Shown here: positions 1 to 7,071 of the stretch, piece by piece
How the letters are laid out: each line of letters opens with the position of its first letter
Position numbering within the stretch: position 1 is the first letter of the stretch
Source: RGIG9151 sp963635575
GTDB taxonomy: Bacteria > Bacillota > Clostridia > TANB77 > RGIG9151
Reading direction: 5' to 3'
Assembly (NCBI GenBank): GCA_963635575.1
Contig: CAVHFU010000026.1
Coordinates: forward strand, 1 to 20,527
DNA: 20,527 nt
Notes under the pieces: model-generated
The model's input: the letters and a program-made list of their open reading frames with translations, nothing else
Told to the model about the DNA's origin: nothing
The model's database searches: none
Made by a program: the position numbers and the translations under genes

Positions 1-2
1 AT

Positions 3-314
3 AATGGAAATAGTTTGAAATTTAAAAATATTTATTATCAACCTTATGAAAATGGACAACTAAAATGTTTTAAACCTCATACTAAAGCACTTGTAATTAA
101 AGCATTTAATGGAGAATTGTTTGTTACTATTGATGAAAAGATTTACGAACTTAGAAAGCTTGAGAGCCATAAAAAATATTCAGAAGAATTTAATGAAATA
201 CCAGAAATTAAAGAGGAAAAGCCTAAATATGTTCCACCTATGAGCCATCCTTGGAAATTAGCATCGTTTATGTTACAAGTTAGAAAATCTCATAATGAAC
301 ATATTTATGCTTAA
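3..314 (+). CDS. C-terminal part of a DDE/integrase-core transposase (ISNCY/IS1202-like), cut by the window edge
   Basis: The reading frame is open from the first bases of the window and ends at a TAA at 312-314. A TTG at 15 could be called a start, but the frame continues upstream of it, so this is the tail of a longer protein. The visible part has a small beta-rich stretch (FKPHTKALVIKAFNGELFVTIDEKIYEL), then a charged linker, then a PPMSHPWKLASF segment. A tail of the form Y-(I/V)-P-P-x-x-HPW near the C-terminus is typical of the ISNCY/IS1202-type integrase-core transposases. The catalytic DDE domain would lie to the left, outside the window. The terminal repeat found at 365-388 fits this being the downstream end of that IS. 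The family name is from memory of the motif and is less certain than transposase as such. Confidence 0.7.
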   Translation, partial: NGNSLKFKNIYYQPYENGQLKCFKPHTKALVIKAFNGELFVTIDEKIYELRKLESHKKYSEEFNEIPEIKEEKPKYVPPMSHPWKLASFMLQVRKSHNEHIYA

Positions 315-325
315 AATAAAACAAA

Positions 326-346
326 AACGGGATAAATTTTCCCGTT
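326..346. terminator. Hairpin terminator, best in the minus direction (end of the rnhB operon), inside the IS right end
   Basis: A perfect 7-bp stem (aacggga at 326-332, tcccgtt at 340-346) has a 7-nt loop. Read on the minus strand it is followed by a T-rich run (ttttgttttatttt, 312-325), as expected of a rho-independent terminator for transcripts leaving rnhB. On the + strand the run after it is weaker (aatgtttaaattttttt), but it may also end the transposase transcript. It lies in IS DNA, so the IS may now supply the operon's terminator. Confidence 0.55.
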
Positions 347-364
347 AATGTTTAAATTTTTTTA

Positions 365-388
365 GGACATTTTCAAAAATTATTGACA
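365..388 (+). repeat. Right terminal inverted repeat of the IS at the left edge of the window
   Basis: The segment ggacattttcaaaaatta (365-382) is the exact reverse complement of taatttttgaaaatgtcc at 20504-20521, an 18-bp match. It lies 50 bp after the transposase stop and is followed by ttgaca (383-388). This fits an IS terminal repeat of the gaaaatgtcc type. The exact outer boundary cannot be fixed without the other end of the element or an empty site. Confidence 0.6.
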
Positions 389-424
389 GACTTTGAAAAA
401 TGCCATAAGTCAACCAAATTTCAT

Positions 425-529
425 TGACCAATTGGGACAGGTCTAAAGCAGAGAAGTCGTGTAATTAACTTGTGACGCCAACTACACGACTTGATTTGAC
501 TGACCAAAAAGAACCGTCCCTAATGGTCA
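425..529. repeat. Palindromic MITE/REP-like element (about 105 bp) downstream of and overlapping rnhB
   Basis: The outer arms 425-444 and 510-529 are inverted copies matching at 16 of 20 positions (tgaccaattgggacaggtct against tgaccattagggacggttct). Inside is a perfect 10-bp stem, aagtcgtgta (454-463) with tacacgactt (483-492), around a 19-nt loop. No protein is encoded. The gggacggttct motif resembles dispersed non-coding repeats I recall from clostridial genomes, but I cannot confirm copy number here. The right arm contains the last two codons and the stop codon of rnhB. Confidence 0.6.
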
Positions 530-1200
530 CCCAAAATTCCTTTTATAAAGCTTATTCTATGTATCGGGCAAGGGCCATATTTTTTCAAAGCTTCTACATG
601 TTCGGCTGTTCCATATCCTTTATTTTTGGCAAACCCATACTCAGGATATATTTCATCATATGCCATCATCATTCTATCCCTTGTAACCTTAGCAACAATA
701 GAAGCTGCCGCAACTGATATGCTAAAAGCGTCCCCTTTTATTATTGGTGTTATTGGTATTTCTATACCTAAATTTACAGCGTCTATTAATAAGTGTTCTG
801 GGTAAACAGATAAATTGTGTACACTTTCAATCATTGCTCTTTTAGTTGCATTTAATATATTTATGTCATCTATTACTTTCTCACTCGACATTCCGATGCC
901 ATAAGCTACACAATTGTTGGTAATAACGTCATAAAGTTTTTCTCTTTTCTTCTCTGAAACTTTTTTAGAGTCATTAACGCCTTCAATTAACACATCAGGT
1001 TTTAATATAACTGCACAAGTTACAACAGGACCTGCAAGTGGTCCGCGTCCTACTTCATCAATTCCGGCAATATACTTTATTCCTTTTTCATATAAAGGTC
1101 TTTCAAACTGTTGCATTTTTATTAAACGTTCTTTTTCAGATTCAATTTTGCGAATTCTGGCATCAGTCATCTTTTTAGCTTCTATTTCTATAAATTCCAT
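520..1200 (-). CDS. rnhB: Ribonuclease HII
   Basis: RNase HII cleaves the RNA strand of RNA-DNA hybrids and nicks 5' of single ribonucleotides left in DNA, in the cytoplasm. The 226-residue protein has the full signature: a 47-residue N-terminal extension, then IDEVGRGPLAGPVV with catalytic D48 and E49, NDSKKVSEKKRE (76-87), LLIDAV with D140, and KGDAFSISVAAASIVAKVTRDR with D157, giving the D-E-D-D metal site. The end (HRISFIKGILGDH) is short. The final Asp, His and stop codon lie inside the palindromic repeat at 425-529, so the original C-terminus may have been replaced. An AAGGG-type ribosome binding site precedes the ATG. The gene follows rbgA after 14 bp, the same order as ylqF-rnhB in Bacillus subtilis. 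The enzyme core is complete, so activity is expected. Confidence 0.95.
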   Translation of the reverse strand: MEFIEIEAKKMTDARIRKIESEKERLIKMQQFERPLYEKGIKYIAGIDEVGRGPLAGPVVTCAVILKPDVLIEGVNDSKKVSEKKREKLYDVITNNCVAYGIGMSSEKVIDDINILNATKRAMIESVHNLSVYPEHLLIDAVNLGIEIPITPIIKGDAFSISVAAASIVAKVTRDRMMMAYDEIYPEYGFAKNKGYGTAEHVEALKKYGPCPIHRISFIKGILGDH

Positions 1201-1214
1201 ATATTTTTCCCTTC

Positions 1215-2081
1215 CTACATTGGTCTTTCAAGTGATATCTTGCCTATAACATTTTTTCTAAACTCATCCATTATGATATTGGCTGTTTTTGTATAATCAA
1301 TTTCACCACCGGAAATTTTACATCCTCGTTTATTTCCGATTTCCTCCATAACTTCTAAGTCAGTCTTTCCTTCAATATCAGAAAGTTTATATCTTTCACA
1401 TAGTTCCTTTAAGTAATTAACTCTTAACTTACCTATCAACTTCAATGCAAGTTCGGCATTATCCAAAATCTCATACTTTATAGCCCCTGTAAATGCTAAA
1501 TTTAGACCTATTTCTTCATTTTCAAATTTAGGCCAAAGTATGCCGGGAGTGTCCATAAGTTCAACTCCCGAATTCGTTCTTATCCATTGACGCGTTCTGG
1601 TTACTCCCGGTTTATTTCCTACCGCAGCTGTATTTCTATTAGCCACTTTATTTATGAAAGAAGACTTACCTGCATTGGGAATTCCTATAACTGCTACTCT
1701 TACACTTCTTCCTATTCTTCCTCTTTCATTACTCTTTTCTAGCTTGTCCTTAACTAAATTAGAAGCTCTTGCTAGTAGCTCTTTTATTCCCGCACCGGTT
1801 ATTGAGTTAATTAAAACAGCTTCTATTCCGTTCCCATTATAGTACTTAATCCATTCTTTATTTATAGTAGGGTCTGCAAGGTCAAACTTATTTAATGCTA
1901 TTATTCTAGGTTTAGTTCCAACAAGCTCCTCAAAATCTGGATTTCTACTACTTCGAGGTATTCTCGCATCTACAATTTCAATAACCACATCTACAAGTTT
2001 TAAATTTTCTTTTATTTCTCTTTTTGCTTTCACCATATGCCCTGGGAACCAGTTGATATTTGTTTTATTTTCATTATTCAT
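1215..2081 (-). CDS. rbgA: Ribosome biogenesis GTPase RbgA (YlqF)
   Basis: RbgA is a circularly permuted GTPase that acts late in 50S subunit assembly. The permuted motif order is visible: NWFPGHMVKAKREI at the N-terminus, G4 NKFD at 64-67, then G1 GIPNAGKSS (133-141), G2-like KPGVTRTRQW, and G3 DTPG (177-180), followed by a C-terminal helical RNA-binding domain. Length is 288 residues from the chosen start. A GTG nine bases further upstream (2090) is in frame, but it lies inside the aaaggtg that acts as Shine-Dalgarno for the ATG at 2081, so the ATG is preferred. The start overlaps the stop of the preceding yhcG-like pseudogene by 8 bp, and rnhB follows directly. Confidence 0.95.
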   Translation of the reverse strand: MNNENKTNINWFPGHMVKAKREIKENLKLVDVVIEIVDARIPRSSRNPDFEELVGTKPRIIALNKFDLADPTINKEWIKYYNGNGIEAVLINSITGAGIKELLARASNLVKDKLEKSNERGRIGRSVRVAVIGIPNAGKSSFINKVANRNTAAVGNKPGVTRTRQWIRTNSGVELMDTPGILWPKFENEEIGLNLAFTGAIKYEILDNAELALKLIGKLRVNYLKELCERYKLSDIEGKTDLEVMEEIGNKRGCKISGGEIDYTKTANIIMDEFRKNVIGKISLERPM

Positions 2082-3089
2082 TGTTTTCACCTTTTTCTAT
2101 GTCTAAATATAAATTTATTTCCTCTTCTGTTGGTAATTTATCTAGTAATTCTTTCGGTAATTGTTCTTTTAATTCATAAGTCGAAACACCAATAGGAACA
2201 TTTGTGGATTTTAAAGACCAATCTACCGTTACTCTATTTTTTCCTCTACATAATAATAAGCCAATCGTAGGTGTATCACATTCTTTTTTTATTGTTTCAT
2301 TAACTGCTGTTACATAAAATCCTAATTGTCCTATATATTCTGGTTTAAATTCACTTGCTTTTAATTCGACAACTACATAACACCTAAGTTCCAAATGATA
2401 AAATAGCAAATCAATATAATAATCTTGATTATCAACTGAAATTTTGTATTGATTACCGACAAATCTAAAGCCTTTTCCTAATTCTAGCAATACATTTCTT
2501 ATTTTAGTTATTAAAGCTGTTTCCAATTCTTTTTCTTTATATTCTTCTTTTAATGTAATAAAATCAAAAATATATGGATCTTTTATGGTATTATTCACTA
2601 AATCACTATCTTTTGGAGGTAACATTGCATTAAAATTATTGTTACTATTTCCTATTCTTTTATGAAATTCTGTTTCAATTTGAATAGCTAATATATTTCT
2701 ACTCCACCCATTTTTAATGGTATTTTCAGCGTATATTCGTCTAATATCTTTATTTTAATTTTTTCAATTAATAATAAATTATGTCCCCAAGGTAATTTGG
2801 CAACAAGTTGTTGCCACTTTTCATCATCAGCATATTCTTCATAAAATAATCTCATTGACCTTATGTTTCTTTCAGAAAAGCCCTTCATATTAGGAAAAGT
2901 TAATTTAAGTTCTGTTGACACTTGTTTCGCAAAATTATTTCCATATTGTTTGTTTTCTGAAACAATTTTTCCCAATTTAAAATACAACATAATTAAATTG
3001 CTATTGACTTCTTGCATAGTTTTAATTTGCGTATTTATAATTTCTTCTTTAATATTACTAATAATATCTTTAAAATTCTTTTCTAACAT
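2074..3089 (-). pseudogene. YhcG/DUF1016 family PD-(D/E)XK nuclease, split by a frameshift near 2753
   Basis: Two reading frames together make one DUF1016 protein of about 338 residues. The first (3089 to 2688) carries the N-terminal domain, including NMKGFSERNIRSMRLFYEEY and QLVAKLPWGHNLLLIEKIK. The second resumes as DIRRIYAENTIKNGWSRNILAIQIETEFHKR and runs to 2074 with the nuclease core: YYIDLLFYHLELRCYVVVELK (Asp, then Glu-x-Lys), FKPEYIGQLGFYV and TIGLLLCRGKN. The expected IKDKDIR codons have lost one base around 2752-2754 (aaa-at-aaa-gat), after which the first frame drifts to a stop at 2688. The second half has no ribosome binding site of its own and its nominal ATG at 2625 is internal to the family domain. 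DUF1016 proteins occur patchily in bacteria, often in variable loci; their function is poorly defined. A sequencing error could also produce this. Confidence 0.88.
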
Positions 3090-3122
3090 AATTCACATCC
3101 TTTCTATTGTTTTTCATATTTC

Positions 3123-3416
3123 TTATTCCTTATTTTCCTTTATATATTTAATCATAGGTACTAAATTGTCCTCTGTTACAAAATTTGCACCATTCTTAAA
3201 CATTTTTATCATTTCTTGATTTTCGGGCTTATTATCTTTCTCCATTGCGCTTCCTATAAGTTGCAATATTTTTCTTTTTATTCCCTTTAGCTTTGTATAA
3301 TCTAACCCGCCTTGCATATAAAATAATTCTTTATCTAATTTATTTGCTTCTTTTAAGCTCTTTGTATAACCATCATCCTTTGGGAAAACCCCGATATTCC
3401 AGCAACTGCAATGCAT
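3123..3416 (-). pseudogene. C-terminal remnant of a flavodoxin-domain protein
   Basis: The 97-residue frame matches, from memory, the last half of flavodoxin-domain proteins of about 170-180 residues (the menaquinone-dependent protoporphyrinogen oxidase-like group). It shows NIGVFPKDDGYTKSLKEANKL, then LFYMQGGLDYTKLKGIKRKIL, then MFKNGANFVTEDNLVPMIKYIKE. The N-terminal part with the FMN phosphate-binding loop (T-x-T/S-G-x-T) and first beta strands is absent. Only 43 bp separate this frame from the PAP2 stop, too little to encode the missing ~80 residues, and the frame upstream does not look like flavodoxin. I therefore call it a 5'-truncated fragment that is unlikely to bind FMN. The family assignment is moderate. 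Confidence 0.6.
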
Positions 3417-3459
3417 AGCCTCATATTTACCACCTCTATGACAAGATAATTTTATTCTA

Positions 3460-4116
3460 CTAGTTTTCTTCCTTCGGTATCATATCTAATAAAGAATAGA
3501 AAAACATTAGTAAACAGCTTGATATAATTATGCCACCTATTATGTCAGTAAGCCAATGTACACCAGAAATTAGCCTTCCGACAACAGTTAGTGTAAGTGC
3601 AATAATTAATATGTAATTAATAAGTTTTGTCAATTTATTATGAAACTTTTTTTTATTCACTAAAACACCACTTCCGCAAATAAAAATCGCCATTAATGTA
3701 TGTGAAGATGGATAAGATGCTTCTAGTAGTCCGTCAATTAATGTTGGCCTATAATTAATAATTACTTTTTCAAAAAATACATATAAAGCCACTACTGCAA
3801 CATAAAATGCACCAAGTAGCATAATTTCTTTATCTACCTTTAAAAGGCTTTTCCTTTTTACTAATTGAACAAAGCCAATAATTGCAAATGCCATAACCGT
3901 TAAAACAGGAACTACTTCTAGATAATGTGTAATGTCGTACCACATCATATTTACGCCTGTTGTCTCAAACACAAGTTGATTAGATGTAGCAAACCCAATG
4001 TTTGTCCCATTTACACCTACTGCTTTTACATCTACTGTTTTAACTAAAATTGTAAAAACTATTGCCACTAAAAGCAATATACCACTAATAATAAAATTTT
4101 TTCTTTTGTTATCCAT
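3460..4116 (-). CDS. PAP2-family membrane phosphatase
   Basis: This 218-residue integral membrane protein belongs to the type 2 phosphatidic acid phosphatase family, whose members dephosphorylate lipid phosphates such as phosphatidic acid or undecaprenyl pyrophosphate at the membrane. About six hydrophobic segments are visible (near residues 8-27, 66-86, 98-115, 138-153, 165-183 and 192-210). The three phosphatase motifs are present: FEKVIINYRP (ending R123-P124), YPSSH (P136-H139) and GRLISGVHWLTD (R181, H187, D191). The Lys in motif 1 sits one residue closer to RP than in the textbook pattern. An AAGGAG site precedes the ATG. The substrate cannot be told from sequence. It follows the DUF1653 gene after 68 bp. 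Confidence 0.85.
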   Translation of the reverse strand: MDNKRKNFIISGILLLVAIVFTILVKTVDVKAVGVNGTNIGFATSNQLVFETTGVNMMWYDITHYLEVVPVLTVMAFAIIGFVQLVKRKSLLKVDKEIMLLGAFYVAVVALYVFFEKVIINYRPTLIDGLLEASYPSSHTLMAIFICGSGVLVNKKKFHNKLTKLINYILIIALTLTVVGRLISGVHWLTDIIGGIIISSCLLMFFYSLLDMIPKEEN

Positions 4117-4184
4117 AACGAGCTCTCCTTAATTTTCTAGGTAATTAATCTTTTTACCTTGTTTAGTCGCATACTCTACTTTTT

Positions 4185-4430
4185 CTATTCACTGACACTT
4201 TTTATGTCCTGTAACTCGAATCTATATTTTTGTTTTACATTTGGATACTTTTCGTGATCCACTTCGGACGCAAACATATCGTATGGTCTTACATATAGCC
4301 CTGTGTCCCCATATAAAGCTCTATACACCACATATCTTTCTCTTGTTTCGCTATGTATAGCAATCCCCTCCACAATATACAAGTTTCCCTTAAAATGCTT
4401 ATAAATTGAATTAACTCTTATTTCATTCAT
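4185..4430 (-). CDS. DUF1653 domain protein
   Basis: This small 81-residue protein has the DUF1653 pattern: YKHFKGNLYIVEGIAIHSETRERYVVYRALYGDTGLYVRPYDMFASEVD, a compact beta-rich fold of unknown role found as a stand-alone gene in many bacteria. The features that identify it are Y-x-H-x-KG near the start, VVYRALYG in the middle and VRP-x-x-MF towards the end. A GGGG ribosome binding site lies 9 bp before the ATG. It follows mutS after 28 bp and so is probably co-transcribed with it. No catalytic residues are apparent and I assign no function. Confidence 0.8.
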   Translation of the reverse strand: MNEIRVNSIYKHFKGNLYIVEGIAIHSETRERYVVYRALYGDTGLYVRPYDMFASEVDHEKYPNVKQKYRFELQDIKSVSE

Positions 4431-4458
4431 CTTTGTTCGCCCCTTAAATCCAAAATTC

Positions 4459-7050
4459 CTATAACTGTTCTTTTAACTTGTATAAAGTATTTAACGCATC
4501 TATCGGAGTAATTCCGTTTAAGTCTAATTTCTCCAATTCAGATGCAATCTTTGTACCTTTATAGTTGAACATATCTACTTGTCCCACAACAGCATTAGAC
4601 TTCTTTATATCTTTAGTATGCTTTTTACTTATATCCGCATCCTCTAATTGCTTTAATACTTCTTTAGCTCGATTCACAACAGCAAACGGAACACCGGCTA
4701 ACTTAGCAACATGAATACCATAGCTACCGTCAGCTCCTCCACGAATAATCTTTCTTAGGAAAATTACATCATCGCCCTTTTCCTTAACCGAAATGCAATA
4801 ATTTTTAACTCCTGTAATTTTATTCTCTAGTTCAGTAAGTTCGTGATAATGGGTAGCAAATAAAGTCCTAGACTTTAGCTTTTCACTTATATGTTCAACA
4901 ACAGACCAGGCGATGCTGAGTCCATCAAATGTACTTGTACCCCTACCTATTTCATCCAAAATAACTAAACTTCTGTTAGTAGCATTATTTAGGATATTAG
5001 CCACTTCTGTCATCTCTACCATAAAAGTAGATTGTCCCATAGCCAGATCATCTGATGCTCCAACCCTCGTAAAAATCCTATCCGCCACACCAATTTTCGC
5101 ATAACTTGCCGGAACGAAACTTCCTATCTGAGCAAGTAATACAATTAGTGCTACTTGACGCATATATGTAGATTTACCTGCCATATTAGGTCCGGTTAAT
5201 ATATCTATTTCATTTTCTTCAAAGTCCAAAAACGTATCGTTTGGGACAAATTCACCAGATGACAAGCATTTCTCTACAACAGGATGTCTGCCATCTTTAA
5301 TGTCAATTATGCCCGAATTATCTACAATAGGCTTCACATATCCATTTTTCTCAGCAGTTTCTGCTAGTGACACCAAAGTATCTGTCTGTGCAATAATAGA
5401 TGCAATTCTTTGTAACTTTTCAACCTGAGATGCAACATATTCTCTTACCTTGCAAAACAATTCATACTCCAGCACTATTATTTTTTCTTCTGCACCCAAA
5501 ATCGTTTCTTCAATTTCTTTTAATTCTTCGGTAATATATCTTTCTTTATCTGATAAAGTCTGTTTTCTTATATATGTAGGTGGAACTAAATCAAAATAAG
5601 ATTTTGTTACCTCTATATAGTACCCAAACACTTTATTAAAGCTAACTTTTAGGCTTTTAATACCTGTTTTTTCACGTTCTCTTGCCTCTATCTCAGCAAT
5701 TATAGACTTACCGTTAGTTCCGGCATATCTTAACTTGTCCACTTCATCGTTATAACCGGTCTTAATAATATTTCCGTCTTTTGTGCTAATCGGCGGTTCA
5801 TCAACAATAGCCTTGTCTATTATATCTACAACATCTTCTGCTAATTCCAAATTATCGTTTAGTTCATTTAATAGTTGATTATCAAATTGAGCCAAAATTT
5901 CTTTTACCTCAGGTAATTTCATTAATGAAAGCTTTAATGCAACTAAATCTCTGCCGTTTGCACTACCATATACAACACGTCCGCTAAGACGCTCTATATC
6001 ATAAATCTTATTTAATTTTTCAATTACATCAGACCTTAAAATAGGATTATTTTTAAGTACCTCAACCGCGCTATTTCTCTTATTAATTTTATTCACATCA
6101 ATAAGAGGTCTCTCTAGCCAACTATGTATCATTCTTGCTCCCATAGCCGTATTTGTATTATCAACTACCCACAGTAACGTACCCTTTCTGTTCTTTTCGC
6201 GCATTGTTTCGGTAATTTCCAAGTTACGTCTTGTAGACATATCTATGCTCATATACTTTTCTGACTCATATACATCTAAATTATTTATATGCTCCAAATT
6301 AGCCTTTTGGATTTCAGAAAGGTATCTAAGTAGCGCACCTGTTGAAATATATGCAAGTGAAAATCTTTCTTTATTTTCACTAAAATTCTCAATATGCTTT
6401 TTTATTAAAGTAATAGCCTCGCCCCTGTCAAAGAACTCATCTTCTGCCATAGAGATAAAACTGTTAAATCTCTTCCTAATTGAGCTTATTTCTGCTTCTT
6501 CATAAAATAGTGCTGAATTTACAACAATTTCAGATGGTTTTATTCTAGCTAGTTCATCAATCAAACTCATAAAGCTTCCGCCACCTAAAAACTCGGTGCA
6601 AGAAATCTCACCGGTGGTAACATCCGCACTTGCCAGACCAAAATTAATACCTAATTTATATATAGCACAAATGTAATTATTATTCTTTTCATCAAGCATT
6701 ATACTGTCTATAACTGTACCCGGTGTAACAACTCTTATTATGTCACGCTTAACCAGTCCTTTAGCAAGTCTCGGGTCTTCCATTTGTTCACAAATAGCGA
6801 CTTTATGTCCTTTTTTAACCAGTCTTGATATATATGTCTCCGCAGCATGATAAGGAACGCCACACATTGGTGCACGTTCCTCCTGTCCACAATCTTTTCC
6901 GGTTAGTGTAAGTTCGAGTTCTCGAGATGCCAAAATAGCATCATCGAAAAACATCTCATAGAAGTCTCCTACTCTAAAAAACATAATAGAATCTTTATTT
7001 TGTTCTTTCATCTCTAAATATTGCTTCATCATCGGTGTCATTTCTGCCAT
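4459..7050 (-). CDS. mutS: DNA mismatch repair protein MutS
   Basis: MutS binds mispaired or looped DNA and starts repair through ATP-driven clamp formation. The 863-residue protein is full length with all domains. The N-terminal mismatch-binding domain has the Phe-x-Glu wedge in GDFYEMF (F30, E32) and APMCGVPYHAAE. The connector and lever/clamp region runs over about 130-560. The ABC-type ATPase has Walker A GPNMAGKST (620-628), ASDDLAMGQSTFMVEM, Walker B VILDE (D699, E700) with GRGTSTFDGLS, and the His switch ATHYHEL. The helix-turn-helix tail ends PIDALNTLYKLKEQL. AAGGAG lies about 10 bp before the ATG. miaB-mutS linkage is common in clostridia, but here a 594-residue gene separates them, and mutL does not follow mutS. 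Confidence 0.98.
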   Translation of the reverse strand: MAEMTPMMKQYLEMKEQNKDSIMFFRVGDFYEMFFDDAILASRELELTLTGKDCGQEERAPMCGVPYHAAETYISRLVKKGHKVAICEQMEDPRLAKGLVKRDIIRVVTPGTVIDSIMLDEKNNNYICAIYKLGINFGLASADVTTGEISCTEFLGGGSFMSLIDELARIKPSEIVVNSALFYEEAEISSIRKRFNSFISMAEDEFFDRGEAITLIKKHIENFSENKERFSLAYISTGALLRYLSEIQKANLEHINNLDVYESEKYMSIDMSTRRNLEITETMREKNRKGTLLWVVDNTNTAMGARMIHSWLERPLIDVNKINKRNSAVEVLKNNPILRSDVIEKLNKIYDIERLSGRVVYGSANGRDLVALKLSLMKLPEVKEILAQFDNQLLNELNDNLELAEDVVDIIDKAIVDEPPISTKDGNIIKTGYNDEVDKLRYAGTNGKSIIAEIEAREREKTGIKSLKVSFNKVFGYYIEVTKSYFDLVPPTYIRKQTLSDKERYITEELKEIEETILGAEEKIIVLEYELFCKVREYVASQVEKLQRIASIIAQTDTLVSLAETAEKNGYVKPIVDNSGIIDIKDGRHPVVEKCLSSGEFVPNDTFLDFEENEIDILTGPNMAGKSTYMRQVALIVLLAQIGSFVPASYAKIGVADRIFTRVGASDDLAMGQSTFMVEMTEVANILNNATNRSLVILDEIGRGTSTFDGLSIAWSVVEHISEKLKSRTLFATHYHELTELENKITGVKNYCISVKEKGDDVIFLRKIIRGGADGSYGIHVAKLAGVPFAVVNRAKEVLKQLEDADISKKHTKDIKKSNAVVGQVDMFNYKGTKIASELEKLDLNGITPIDALNTLYKLKEQL

Positions 7051-7071
7051 TTTTTCTATTCTCCTTCTAGC

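Noticed and set aside
454..492. The 10-bp stem at 454-492 as the terminator of rnhB
   Set aside because: No T run follows on either strand; the stem fits better as the core of the palindromic repeat. The hairpin at 326-346 has the T-rich tail.
472..717. A + strand reading frame of 81 codons overlapping the rnhB 3' end
   Set aside because: It lies opposite rnhB and the repeat, has no ribosome binding site and resembles no protein. Other + strand frames opposite the minus-strand genes are likewise antisense shadows.
2625..3089. Two separate small genes in the YhcG region
   Set aside because: The intervening sequence continues the DUF1016 domain in the second frame with no start signal, so it is one gene broken by a frameshift.
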